Origin: Saprospirales bacterium
GTDB taxonomy: Bacteria > Bacteroidota > Bacteroidia > Chitinophagales > JADIYW01
Assembly (NCBI GenBank): GCA_016711605.1
Contig: JADJSS010000016.1
Location: forward strand, 1 to 64,000
DNA: 64,000 nucleotides
Reading direction: 5' to 3'
Shown: positions 37,218 through 49,000 of the stretch, one piece after another
How positions within the stretch are numbered: position 1 is the stretch's first letter
Layout of the letters: every line of letters starts with the position of its first letter
Notes under the pieces: generated by a model
Seen by the model: only the letters and a program-made list of their open reading frames with translations
The model's database searches: none
What the model was told of the DNA's origin: nothing
Made by a program: the position numbers and the translations under genes

Positions 37218-37931
37218 ATGAAATTATTTATCGTTCCAACACCAATCGGCAATTTAAAAGATATTACCATTCGTGCAATAGAAGTGTTGAAGTCTGTTGA
37301 TTTAATTTTGGCAGAAGACACACGAACGTCTAAATTTTTATGTCAGCAATATCAAATTGAAACGCGCCTACAAGCATACCACAAAGACAACGAACACAAA
37401 GTAGTAGAAAACATTGTGCAGCAAATAAAATCAGGCACTACTATGGCATTGGTTTCCGATGCTGGCACACCAGCTATTTCCGATCCTGGTTTTTTATTAG
37501 TAAGAGCATGCTTAAAAGAAGAAGTTGAAGTAGAATGTTTGCCTGGTGCCACTGCATTCGTGCCTGCGTTAGTAAATTCAGGCTTTCCAACTGATCGTTT
37601 TATTTTTGAAGGATTTTTACCGCATCAAAAAGGCAGACAAAAACGCTTAAAAGAATTGCTGGAAGAAACAAGAACTGTTGTCTTTTACGAATCACCGTAT
37701 CGCTTAATAAAATTATTAAACGAATTAAAAGAATATTTTGGCGAAGAAAGAAAAGTATCAATCAGCAGAGAATTAACAAAAAAATTTGAAGAAAATTTTC
37801 ATGGAAATGTTGCAGATGCAATGCTGCATTTTACACAAAAAGAAATTAAAGGCGAAATTGTTTTAGTCATGGAAGGAAAAACCATTGATGAAACGATTAC
37901 TAAAACAAACAAAGAAAAATACGGTAAATAA
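37218..37931 (+). CDS. rsmI: 16S rRNA (cytidine(1402)-2'-O)-methyltransferase
   Basis: 237 residues, 2'-O-methylates C1402 in the decoding centre. Signature text: LFIVPTPIGNLKDITIRAIEVLKSVDLILAEDTRTS near the N-terminus, then MALVSDAGTPAISDPGFLLVRAC, CLPGATAFVPALVNSGFPTDRFIFEGFLP and VFYESPYRLIKLL, all hallmarks of RsmI. An AT-rich spacer with TCTACAATT repeats (about 37178-37212) precedes it. Confidence 0.95.
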   Translation: MKLFIVPTPIGNLKDITIRAIEVLKSVDLILAEDTRTSKFLCQQYQIETRLQAYHKDNEHKVVENIVQQIKSGTTMALVSDAGTPAISDPGFLLVRACLKEEVEVECLPGATAFVPALVNSGFPTDRFIFEGFLPHQKGRQKRLKELLEETRTVVFYESPYRLIKLLNELKEYFGEERKVSISRELTKKFEENFHGNVADAMLHFTQKEIKGEIVLVMEGKTIDETITKTNKEKYGK

Positions 37932-37953
37932 TCAGTGATTAAATATCTTCGCA

Positions 37954-37977
37954 ATGGTTCGTGTCTCGAAACATAAT
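37954..37977. repeat. GGTTCGTGTCTC repeat copy upstream of the inositol monophosphatase gene
   Basis: ATGGTTCGTGTCTCGAAACATA here matches, with two or three bases missing, the reverse complement of one arm of the palindromic element at 60989-61122. It sits in an in-frame 5' extension of the next gene, and that extension was therefore not accepted. Confidence 0.5.
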
Positions 37978-38061
37978 GAAAAAGGTTCGTGGGGCACGTA
38001 CCTTGGCAAAGTTTTAGATGAATTAAATTATTTAATCACAACAAACAGCGATAAATCAGCA

Positions 38062-38836
38062 ATGCAAGACTTACTCAACATACAAACACAAACTATCAAC
38101 GCAGTAAAAAAAGCATCGGTTTTTATTCAATCTGAAATTGGTAAAATAAATAACAACGATATTGAAACAAAAGCATTGAACAGCTTAGTAACGTACGTTG
38201 ACAAAAATGCAGAATTAATTTTAGTTGAAGAACTGCAAAAGATAATTCCAAATGCAACTTTTTTAACCGAAGAAAATACAATCGAACAAACGCAAGGCGA
38301 GTGGCAATGGATTGTGGATCCGTTAGATGGTACCACAAATTTTATTCATCAAATTCCTGTATTCGGAATTTCAGTTGCGTTAAAACATAACGATGAAATA
38401 GTAGTTGGTGTTGTGTATGAAGTCAATAAAAATGAATGCTTTTATGCGAGTAAGAATAACGGCGCTTTTTTAAATGGAAGTAAAATTTACGTGTCCGAAA
38501 CAGTAACAATTGCTGATAGTTTGGTGGCAACTGGTTTTCCATATTATGATTTTGGTAAAGCAGAAAACTATTTAAATACGTTGCGGTTTTTAATGCAAAA
38601 CACGCGTGGAATTCGTCGCTTAGGTGCTGCATCTATTGATTTATGTTACGTTGCTTGTGGTAGATTTGATGCTTTTCGAATACTCACTTGCACCTTGGGA
38701 CGTTGCTGCTGGTGCATTCATTGTTCAGGAAGCTGGTGGTACCAGTACTGATTTTTCTGGAAATAATAATTGGTTATTTGGAAAAGAAATGATTGCTACA
38801 AACAAAAATGTTGCAACAGATTTTTACAAAAAATAA
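38062..38836 (+). CDS. Inositol monophosphatase family protein (one frameshift)
   Basis: About 258 residues from MQDLLNIQTQTINAVKKASVF. Metal-site motifs of the family: LVTYVDKNAELILVEEL, FLTEEN, WIVDPLDGTTNFIHQIPVFGISVAL and the C-terminal WDVAAGAFIVQEAGG. The frame breaks at the T run 38673-38676. One extra T gives GRFDAFFEYSLAPWDVAAG and continues to 38836. Likely hydrolyses inositol-1-phosphate or a related sugar phosphate or nucleotide. Start placed at 38062 because the upstream in-frame sequence holds a dispersed repeat. Confidence 0.85.
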
Positions 38837-38860
38837 AGGATAATTTTTAAGTAAAACTGT

Positions 38861-39770
38861 TTAATCGTAGTCTTTGTCTTTAAAGAAATTTTCTGCAAAT
38901 TGATAGTCATTCAAAAATGATGGATGAAAATCTTTCTTGAAAAAGCTGAAATATTCTTTCACTAAATCACCATGTAAATCAGAAAACAAACCAGTGGCAA
39001 AATCGTAAAATTGCTTTGGTAGTTTTGCTAGTTTCATGTATTTTCTGTCTTGATACATTAACATCATAGTTCCGATTCCTAAATAAAATAAGCAAAGCTG
39101 TAACGATTGGCATCAATGTAACACGTGTAATATGTTCGTCTTTATCTACTTTTTGAAACACATCAAACGCCACATTTTTATGTTCAATTTCTTCTGCAGC
39201 GTGCCATTGAAAAAGCTCAGCCATATCTTTTGGAACAATGTCTTGGTTCAGTTCTACATGCTCAAAAAGCGCATGACCAAACAACGCCGTAAAGTGTTCT
39301 AAACAAACAGTTGCTGTCAAATCGATGTTGTTGATACGTGTTCCTTCTACTTCAATTTTGCAATTATTTTATGCAACAGCTTATCAATATGATTTTCGTA
39401 ACCTTTAATGATGTAGCCGTTTTCGTCTAAAATTTTCCAAAATTTTTCATGCATCGCACTGTGCACACCTTCTTGTCCACAGAAATTACGTACTTGTTTT
39501 TTCAGTTTGTCATCTGTAATTTCTTTTTGATGTTTCAAAAACTGAATTCACAAAAAATCGTTCGCCTGTCGGAAATACTATATGCAACGCATTAATAAAT
39601 GCGTACTAAACGGATTGTTTTTATAATAAAATCGTGGATTGTCTTTATTAAAAAATAAAATTTACTCTACACTTTTATTTCTTCGTGATTATACGCTTTT
39701 GATTGAAGTCTTTTTTGGTTTGTACTTATTGATGTAGTTGATATAGTTTTTTTATTTTCATTATAAATAA
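38861..39770 (-). pseudogene. PF10118-type metal-dependent hydrolase, broken copy
   Basis: Paralogue of the next gene. Pieces in order: NPRFYYKNNPFSTHLINALHIVFPTGERFFVNSV (two frames, about 39550-39650), then QVRNFCGQEGVHSAMHEKFWKIL (39347-39538), then TATVCLEHFTALFGHALFEH...FQWHAAEEIEHKNVAFDV (to about 39085), then LGIGTMMLMYQDRKY...KDFHPSFLNDYQFAENFF (to 38861). At least four frame changes, at about 39590, 39545, 39360 and 39085. The N-terminus is blurred, so the right boundary is approximate. The metal-binding E/H residues (GQEGVH..MHEKFW, EHFT, AAEEIEH) are kept, so sequencing slips are as likely as real decay. Confidence 0.65.
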
Positions 39771-39801
39771 ATTTTTATAACTAATGACCATTGACTATTG
39801 G

Positions 39802-40672
39802 CTATTGTCTAATAGCATAACTTTTACCTTTCAATAATTCTTCTGCTAAATGATAATTATCTATTTGGTCAGGATGAAAATCTCTTCTAAAAATATTGTC
39901 CAAATTGCGATGCCAAGGTGCCACCAAAACTATCTCTAAATCTTGATAAAACTGAAACGTATGTTTTGGAATATCACTTCTTATTTACATCTTTATCTTG
40001 AGCAGTAAGCATCACCGTACCAAGACCTAAATAAAACCAAAGGCCCCAAGAAGCAATCAGCATTCCGCTGATACGCAACGCATAACTATCATCTACTTTT
40101 TTCAATACATCAAACGGAATGGCTTTGTGCTCAATCTCTTCTGCAGCGTGCCACATAAATAAATTCTTCATTTCTTCAGGCATTTTTCCTTCAGTAATGT
40201 CTTTATTGATAATACCACTTTCAGCCAGCATAGCCGTGTAATGTTCAAGCGCAACTGTAACGCTAAGTGCTACTTTGTTGCCGATATTATTTTTCTTAAA
40301 CGTTTTTCTTGCCCAAGTTTCTAAACCATTCCACGCAGTTTTACGAAACACATCTACAAATTTCATCGGTTGCAAATCCTGCGATTCCATGATGTCCCAA
40401 AATTTTTGATGCTCTGCATAATGCGTACCTTCTTGACCTATAAAATTATCAACTCGTTTTCTTAATTCAGGATCGTTTTTATAAACATCAGCAAATGCTT
40501 TCACACTTCGAATAAAAAACTTTTCACCATCTGGAAATGCCAGGTGTTGCGCATTCATAAAATGCGTAGCCACTGGATTATCATTGTACCAATGTTTTGG
40601 AAAAGGTTTTTCAAATTTAAAATTTACCTTTCTGATTTTTGCTTCTGGTTTTGCTGTAAGTGTAGTAGCCAT
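39802..40672 (-). CDS. PF10118-type metal-dependent hydrolase (one frameshift)
   Basis: About 290 residues. It has the ferritin-like carboxylate pattern NFIGQEGTHYAEHQKFWDIM, VALEHYTAMLAE and WHAAEEIEHKAIPFDVLKK, shared with the broken paralogue downstream. The family (COG3687) is annotated as predicted metal-dependent hydrolase, and the motifs look like a di-iron helix bundle. The frame ends at 39974. One base at about 39981 restores SDIPKHTFQFYQDLEIVL...NIFRRDFHPDQIDNYHLAEELL with a stop at 39802. A transmembrane-like segment (ISGMLIASWGLWFYLGLGTVML) is present. Confidence 0.78.
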
Positions 40673-40865
40673 ATTTTATTGTTTATTACTCGAAATTACG
40701 CAACAATTATTGCGTTTGGTATAAACAAGAGATAATTAGTGCTAATATACTCTGACACGGTTTCGAGTTCTGCCAGAGTGTATTGCTTTTAAAATGTATA
40801 TTTATGGTATGTTTTATTATAGTGATATAAACCGAAACTAAAATGAGATCTTAAATACTTTTTAT

Positions 40866-41803
40866 ATGTTCCAATTTTTTTAAAAGAAAACAAGAAAAAC
40901 AAAGTCTACCGGAATGGGCATCGTTTTTTAAAGAAAAATGAATACGATGAATTTTTTAAATGCAATTGAAGATTATTTTAAAAAACGAAAACTTAATTAT
41001 AAGTTGATGATGGTGTGGTTATAGTTGAAAATAATGAACTAGGTTATATAATTTAGGTCTTACAAATGTTTCTCAAATGTGTAAACAAAATGAATTAACA
41101 CATTATAAAACTATTGTGTCTGATTTTTTTGATTCAATGGCAAGAAGCCATCAGTTTGAAACTGAATTTAATAAAATAGTATCTGATTATGACAAAGTCA
41201 AAGAATATATTGGCGTTCGTCTTTATCCAAAATGATTATCTTGCTCAAATAGGAAAAGAAAACACTATAGGAAAAGATTTCAGCGGAGATATTTATGCAA
41301 TGGTTGTTTATGATTTACCTGACACTGTTATGAATATTCAACCTGCTCATTTTAAGGTGTGGAATAAGACCTTGGATGAAGTATTAGAAGAAGGAATTAA
41401 AAACATTAAAAGTAAATATACATCAAGAATTACACAGGAAAAGTTTGGCGAATTTAAAATATGGTTTGTTAACGGAGATCACTTCTTTGCACCAAATATT
41501 GTTTTTGATTTTCATAATCAGAAGCATCTAATTGGTTCAAAAGGCGCACTCATTGGAATTCCTCATAGGCATTCTGTAATAATTTATCCAATTGAAAATC
41601 TTGAAGTAGTAAAAGTTGTTAATGCTATCGTACCAGCTATTTATGGAATGAACCAAGAAGGTCCTGGCTCCATTAGCAATAATCTTTTTTGGTATTCAAA
41701 TGGACAATTTGAAAACTTGCCTTATACTATAGAAAACGGTAAATTTCAATTTCATCCGACTGAAAATTTTGTAGAAATATTAAACACATTGGAAATAGGA
41801 TGA
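40866..41803 (+). pseudogene. Hypothetical protein, possibly DUF1444-like, with damaged first third
   Basis: The last 204 residues (41189-41803) are open and look well formed: NDYLAQIGKENTIGKDFSGDIYAMVVYDLPD, ALIGIPHRHSVIIYPIENLEVV. The upstream part reads on through at least five frame changes between 40880 and 41232: MFQFFKRKQEKQSLPEWASFFK, EYDEFFNAIEDYF, NVSQMCKQNELTHYKTIVSDFFDSM, VKEYIGVRLYP. Summed length is about 310 residues. The general layout recalls DUF1444/YtpQ proteins, but this is uncertain. The 40673-40865 spacer shows nothing recognisable. Confidence 0.45.
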
Positions 41804-41959
41804 CCATATTTTCTCTCATACAATCACATAAATCAAACTTATCACAATTCAGATAACAACTCTTAAAAATCTGTCAAATCATTTCTGTGAAAATCTCCGA
41901 AATCTGTGAGAAAAAATAGATTGTTTAACATGTTTTTTTTTATCATATTTTTTTAAAGA

Positions 41960-42898
41960 TCAAAACTTATGTCCACGCAAAAATTCATCTACTTTCATGC
42001 GCTTTTTTCCTTCCAGTTGCAACTCCAAAATATCCAAATATCCATTCGCGCATTTAAACGAAAGATAGGTTTTGTTGTCCGTTAAATAAGCTTTGTCATT
42101 CTGAGCTTGAGCACTGTCATTCTGAGCTTGTCGAAGGATAACCTCACTCTTAAACACCTTCAACACCTTTCCATCCAAATGTGTAAACGCAGTAGGATAT
42201 GGCGATAATCCACGAATCAGATTATGTATTTCCAGCACAGGTTTATTCCAGTCAATAAAACAAGTTTCCTTATATATCTTTGGCGCGTGCTTAGAAGTCG
42301 TAAGTTCTTGTGGTTGTTCAGTAACAGAATTCTCTTCAATCTGTTGCACTGTTTTTAAAACCAATTGCGAGCCAATATCCATCAGCTTATCATGCACCGA
42401 ACCAGCATTGTCTTCGTCTTCAATGTTTATTTTTTCTTGCAAAATAATGTTTCCGGTATCAATTTCCTGTTGAAGAAAAAAAGTAGTAACACCAGTTTCT
42501 TTTTCACCATTAATAACTGCCCAGTTGATCGGTGCCGCACCGCGATACTGCGGCAGCAAAGACGCATGCAAATTAAACGTTCCATATTCTGGCATTTGCC
42601 AAACTAGTTCTGGTAACATTCTAAAGGCAACCACAATAAAAAGATTTGGCTCTAACGCTTTTAATTCATTTATAAAATCAGCATTCTTTAATTTCTCTGG
42701 TTGAAGAACTGCTAAATTCTTCTCAACAGCATATTTCTTTACCGCTGATTGATGCAATTGTTGTCCGCGGCCTGCTGGTTTATCTGGTGCAGTAATGACA
42801 CCAACTATTTTATAATTATGTTGAACTAAAATATCCAATGAAGGAACAGCAAAATCAGGCGTTCCCATAAAAACAATGCGCAACTCTCTTTTTTCCAT
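41960..42898 (-). CDS. fmt: Methionyl-tRNA formyltransferase
   Basis: 312 residues, formylates initiator Met-tRNA with 10-formyl-THF. Motifs: RIVFMGTPDFAVPSLDIL, VITAPDKPAGRGQ, VVAFRMLPELVW, NLHASLLPQYRGAAPINWAVINGEKETGVT (catalytic N/H and the SLLP loop) and DTGNIILQEKI. The C-terminal domain (FIDWNKPVLEIHNLIRGLSPYPTAFTHLDGK) is interrupted by a low-complexity insert, ILRQAQNDSAQAQND, encoded by a dispersed repeat, before the frame resumes as KAYLTDNKTYLSFKCANGYL. The insert sits between beta strands of the tRNA-binding domain and keeps the frame. Confidence 0.95.
   Translation of the reverse strand: MEKRELRIVFMGTPDFAVPSLDILVQHNYKIVGVITAPDKPAGRGQQLHQSAVKKYAVEKNLAVLQPEKLKNADFINELKALEPNLFIVVAFRMLPELVWQMPEYGTFNLHASLLPQYRGAAPINWAVINGEKETGVTTFFLQQEIDTGNIILQEKINIEDEDNAGSVHDKLMDIGSQLVLKTVQQIEENSVTEQPQELTTSKHAPKIYKETCFIDWNKPVLEIHNLIRGLSPYPTAFTHLDGKVLKVFKSEVILRQAQNDSAQAQNDKAYLTDNKTYLSFKCANGYLDILELQLEGKKRMKVDEFLRGHKF
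42095..42137. repeat. Dispersed repeat inserted in frame within fmt
   Basis: GTCATTCTGAGCTTG (42095-42109) and a longer copy ending in TCGAAGG (42116-42137) stand in tandem, 21 bases apart. The same word lies upstream of trpE (22467-22487). On the coding strand it gives the repeated peptide QAQND. Confidence 0.75.
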
Positions 42899-43037
42899 TT
42901 GGTAAATCTACTAAAAATAAATAATCCACAAAAAATGTCATAATTACTTCAAAAAATACACATTCGTTAACTTTTTACTGTAATAGATATAATTCTGCTA
43001 GTTTATTCTTAAATTTATAGAACACAAATTTGCTTTT

Positions 43038-46000
43038 ATGAAAAGACTCTATTTTCTTTCATTTTTCATATTCATATCTTTCATTTCGTATGCACAGCCA
43101 GCGAATGACGCTTGTCCGAATGCCATATTGATTCCAACGGTTGTTAATTTCTGTTCGGCAAACGGTGCCGGAACTACTGTTGCGTCAACAGATGATGTAG
43201 CGACCAGTGGTGGTTTTGGTGTTGCAACATGTTGGGGTGGCACTGTTAATGATGTTTGGTATAAATTTGTTGCTACTGCTTCAGATGTAACCATAACGAT
43301 TAATGGAAATCAAGGCAGTCCTGTTGGTGGTACATTAAATAGACCACAAGTGGCACTATATTCTGGAACATGTGCCACCACACTAAATGAATTAGTATGT
43401 GGTTCTGCACCTGCTGGTCAAAATATTATACAAGTTTACAGAGGTGGTTTAACAATTGGTGAAACCTATTTAATTCGAGTTGATGGTGTAAATGCAAACA
43501 AAGGAACGTTTCAATATTGTATCAATAATTACAATCCGGTGCCGGTTCCAAGCAGCGATTGTCCGACTGCAGTTGCCTTATGTAGTAAAGATCCATTTAC
43601 GGTGCCAAGTGTAAGTGGCGCTGGAACAAATAATTCAGAAATGAACGATGCTGCCTGTTTTGGTGGCGGAACCATAGAATCTAATTCAACGTGGTATGCT
43701 TTTACGTTTGCAACATCTGGGACCTTTAATTTTATTTTATCGCCATCTAATACTGGTGATGATTTAGATTTTGTAGTTTATAAATTACCAAACGGAATAG
43801 GAAACTGCACTGGTAAATCTGTTCAGCGTTGCATGGCGTCTGCTCCGGATTGTACACCTGGTGGAGCCAATGCAAATACATCAAACACTGGTTTAACGCC
43901 AACAGCAACTTTTAATGATGAATATTCTGGTTGTAACGCAGATTTAGCTTATTTTTTATGTGGAATTGGTGCCAACAGATGCCAGAGTCAGTTTGCCAGA
44001 GAACTCACTGTTGTAGCTGGAGAAACGTATGCATTAGCCATTAATAATTTTACATCAACAGGAAATGGATTTTCTATTGTATTCGGTGGAACTGCTCAAA
44101 TTCAAGGTCCAACAGCTGTGATAAATGACAGCGATGCAGACGATCAAATCTGTCCAGGTGAAGTAATAACCTTTACAGATGGATCTACACCACCACCATT
44201 AGGCACGCTTGTGCAATGGACATGGAACTTTGGTGTTGGTGCAACACCTTCAACGTATGTTGGTCAAAATCCACCAACAGTTACCTATACTACAACTGGT
44301 GTGAAAACAATTTCATTAACTGTAAAAAGTAATAAAGGTTGCTTGGAAACAGTTACAAAAAATATTACAGTAACCAATGTGCCTCCTACGGTTTCTATCC
44401 TGGAATCTACTAACTCTATTTGTCCTGGAACGAATGTAACATTTACGGCAACACCAGTAAATGCAGGTGCTGCACCAACATATCAATGGTATTTAAATGG
44501 AAATCCAGTGGGTACGAATAGTAACACCTATTCAAACAATACTTTAATTAACAATGATCAGGTAAAAGTTACCGTAACTAGTAATTCAAGCTGCAATTCA
44601 GGTTTGCAAGCAACCAGTAATATTGTTACGATGATTATTAGCAGTCCTTTACCTGTTGATGTTACGATAACTGGAAACGCAGCTATTTGTCCAACTGCAT
44701 CTTTAACATTGACAGCAAACCCAACAAATGGTGGTGCTACTCCAGCATATCAATGGTTTTTAAATGGAAATCCTGTTGGTTCAAACAGCAATACTTATAG
44801 CTCGACTTCTTTCAATAATAATGACGTAGTTACTGTTCGATTAACCAGTAGTTTAGGTTGTGTGAGTGGAAATCCAAAAACGAGTAATCCAATAACAGTA
44901 ACGGTAAAACCCAATCCAGTTGTTTCAGTGAACTCGCCGAATATTTGTGATGGACTAACCGCAACCTTAACCGCAACTGGAGCAACTACTTACACATGGA
45001 CTGGTGGTTTGACTGGCAATCCAGCAACAACATTAGCATTAAATGCAAATACAAGCTATACGGTAACAGGCACAACTAATGGTTGTACTGGTACAGCGAT
45101 TGCGACTGTGACAGTTAAACCGAATCCAATAGTAACGGTAAATTCACCAAGTATATGTAACGGACAAACAGCAACACTTACAGCTGGTGGCGCAACTACT
45201 TATTCATGGACTGGTGGTTTGTCAGGCAATCCAGCAACGACTTTAGCTTTATCAACAAATACAAATTATACAGTAACAGGAACTACGAATGGTTGTACAG
45301 GCACAGCAGTCGCAACAGTTACCGTAAAACCGAAACCAATCGTAACCGTTAACTCACCGAGTATTTGTGATGGACAAACGGCAACGCTTACAGCAAACGG
45401 TGCAACTACCTATACTTGGACTGGTGGTTTAAGTGGTAATCCAGCAACGACAGGTGCTTTATCATCCAACCAAACATATACAGTAACAGGAACAACGAAC
45501 GGTTGTACAGGCACTGCTATTGCAACAGTAACCGTAAAACCAAAACCAGTTGTTTCAGTGAACTCACCAAGCATTTGTGATGGAAAAACTGCTACCTTAA
45601 CCGCAGCTGGTGCCACCACTTACACATGGACTGGTGGTTTGACTGGCAATCCAGCAACAACATTAGCATTAAATGCAAACACAAGTTATACGGTAACAGG
45701 TACCACGAATGGTTGTACTGGTACAGCGATTGCGACAGTAACAGTCAAACCGAATCCAATAGTAACGGTAAATTCACCAAGTATATGTAATGGACAAACA
45801 GCAATACTTACAGCTGGTGGCGCAACTACTTATTCATGGACAGGTGGTTTGTCAGGCAATCCAGCAACGACTTTAGCTTTATCAACGAATACAAATTATA
45901 CAGTAACAGGAACTACGAATGGTTGTACAGGCACAGCAGTCGCAACAGTTACCGTAAAACCGAAACCAATCGTAACCGTTAACTCACCGAGTATTTGTGA

Positions 46001-49000
46001 TGGACAAACGGCAACGCTTACAGCAAACGGTGCAACTACCTATACTTGGACTGGTGGATTGAGTGGCAATCCAGCAACGACAGGTGCTTTATCATCCAAC
46101 CAAACATATACAGTAACAGGAACAACGAACGGTTGTACAGGCACAGCAGTTGCAACAGTAACCGTAAAACCAAAACCAGTTGTTTCAGTGAACTCACCAA
46201 GTATTTGTGATGGAAAAACTGCTACCTTAACCGCAGCTGGTGCCACCACTTACACATGGACTGGTGGTTTGACTGGCAATCCAGCAACAACATTAGCATT
46301 AAATGCAAACACAAGTTATACGGTAACAGGTACCACGAACGGTTGTACTGGTACAGCAGTTGCGACAATAACAGTCAAACCAAATCCAATAGTAACGGTA
46401 AATTCGCCAAGTATATGTAACGGACAAACAGCAATACTTACAGCTGGTGGCGCAACTACTTATACATGGACAGGTGGTTTGTCAGGCAATCCAGCAACGA
46501 CTTTAGCTTTATCAACGAATACAAATTATACAGTAACAGGCACCTCGAATGGTTGTATAGGCACAGCCATAGCAACGGTAACCGTAAAACCAAATCCAAC
46601 GGTAACAGTAAATTCGCCATTTATTTGCACGAATCAAACCGCAACATTAACAGCCAATGGTGCAACAACATATACTTGGACTGGTGGCTTAGTGGGCAAT
46701 CCAGCGACCACAAATCCATTGCCATCGACTGCTACGTTTACCGTAACAGGTACAACGAATGGTTGTACTGGAACAGCAACATCAACTGTAACCGTGAAAC
46801 CAAATTTAACTATAAATGTAAATTCACCAAATATTTGTGATGGACAATCAACTACATTAACTGCAAGTGGAGGCACTACTTATACATGGACTGGTGGTTT
46901 GCCACCAAACGCATCTGTTTCTACAGGAGTTTTATCATCTACTCAAATTTATACGGTAACTGGTACAACAAATGGTTGTACAGGAACTGCTATTGCTACG
47001 GTAACAGTTACGCCAAATCCAATTGTAACGATAAATTCTCCAAGTATTTGTGCAGGAAAAACTGCAACATTGATTGCAAACGGTGCAGCTTCTTACACTT
47101 GGACTGGTGGATTGAGTGGCAATCCAGCAACAACTCTTGCATTGTCATCTAACCAAAATTATACAGTGACAGGAACCACGAATGGTTGTACTGGAACTGC
47201 AATAGCAACCATAACTGTGAAACCAAATCCAATAGTAACTGTAAATTCTTCTAGTATTTGCGATGGACTAACAACCACTTTAACAGCCAATGGCGCAAAC
47301 ACTTATACATGGACTGGTGGTTTGGTTGGAAATCCGGTAACAACGCCAGCTTTAAATTCAAATCAAAGTTACATAGTAACTGGAACCACAAATGGCTGCA
47401 CTGGAACAGCAACATCAACTGTAACTGTTAAACCAAATCCTATTGTAACTGTAAATTCACCGAGTATTTGTGACGGACAATTTACGACACTTACAGCTAA
47501 TGGTGCCACCACCTATACTTGGACAGGTGGTTTGACTGGAAATCCAGCAACGACACTACCTTTATCATCTAATCAAATTTATACGGTTACAGGCACCAAA
47601 AATGGTTGTACAGGTGTTGCAACTTCAACGGTTACTGTGAAACCAAATCCAGTGGTTACGGTGAATAGTCCAGTTATTTGTAGTGGACAAACGGCAACAT
47701 TAACGGCAAATGGTGCTACTACGTATGTTTGGTCTGGTGGTTTGCCACCTAATGCTATTGTTACCACACTTCCATTAAATTCAAGTCAAACATTTACAGT
47801 AAAAGGCACTACTAACGGTTGTAGCAGCACTCTTGTGAATTCAGTAGTTACGGTAAATCCAACAAAAATTACCAATATCACCAGAAGTATTTGCTCAGAT
47901 CAATCGGTTGCGATTGGTTCACAAACCTTTAATACTTCTGGCTTGCATACCGTTGTTTTGCAAACCTCTAAAAATTGTGATAGCACCGTAAATCTAACGC
48001 TGAATGTAACCACTGTTTTAACGCCAACGGTTTCCATCTTATCCAACAAAAATGATATTTGCAAAGGCGATGCAGTAGTGTTTACTGCAAATGCACAGAA
48101 CACCAGAGTTACTCCAACTTATCAATGGTTCTTAAATGGAAATCCTGTTGGAACGAATAGTAACCAATTTAGTTCATCTACCTTAAATAATAATGATAAA
48201 GTAGAAGTGATCATAAATACAACTGCATCATGTTTAACAACGAATAGTGTTACAAGTAACTCTATAATTATGAAAGTAAGTTCGATAGATTATGCAGTTA
48301 ACGCTCCGCCGTATTGTACTGGTAAAAGTAGTTTCATAGATTTAAATATTCCTCAACCTGCATATAGTGTTTTTGGAAAAATGGAACAGATACATTTACG
48401 ACTACGAATGTTGATAGCATTCCGGTAAACTACAAAGCTACTACCAATGTGCAAGCAATTATCAAATACGGAAACGGTTGCAGTAAAACAGTTAATATTA
48501 TAGATACTGTTTACCAGTTACCAGCAATTGATGCTGTGGTGGATAAACCAAATGCAAAGTATGAAGAAGAAGTACAATTAAATGTAAACGGTGGAGGCAC
48601 GTTGCAGTACAATTGGATACCATCTAGTATGTTAAATAATGATTCCATTAAAAATCCAACATCTATCATTACAGCTACAACATTGTTTTCTGTGGTGGTG
48701 AAAGATAAAAATGGTTGTGTGAATACAGATTCTGTGAAAGTGAATTTAATTAACGAGTGTACAAATGATTACATTTTTGTGCCAAGCGCGTTTTCGCCAA
48801 ACAATGATGGTGTGAACGATTGTTTTTCAATCATTTCGCCACCAAAATTAACAGATTATAGAATGATTATTTTTGACAGATGGAACGAGAAAATATTTGA
48901 AACCAATAACACTACAGATTGCTGGAACGGAAGATACAAAGGTGCTGAAGCAGAAAGCGATTCATACATTTATGTAATCACATTTACGTGCTACAACGGC

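Noticed and set aside
37954..38061. Longer start for the inositol monophosphatase gene
   Set aside because: The 5' extension contains the GGTTCGTGTCTC repeat, and family members start at MQDLL-like sequence.
41868..41917. Words of the type TCTGTGAAAATCTCCGAAATCTGTGAG after the hypothetical gene
   Set aside because: Short simple-sequence similarity between nearby words. Too few copies in the window to call a separate repeat family.
45410..46249. Minus-strand open frames within the giant repetitive gene (45410-45619, 46040-46249, 46634-46876)
   Set aside because: They repeat with the same 210-bp period as the plus-strand gene and look like antisense shadows.
44910..47860. Regular repeats that could suggest a CRISPR array
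   Set aside because: Unit length is 210 bp, the frame stays open through all units, and there are no short spacers. It is a protein repeat.
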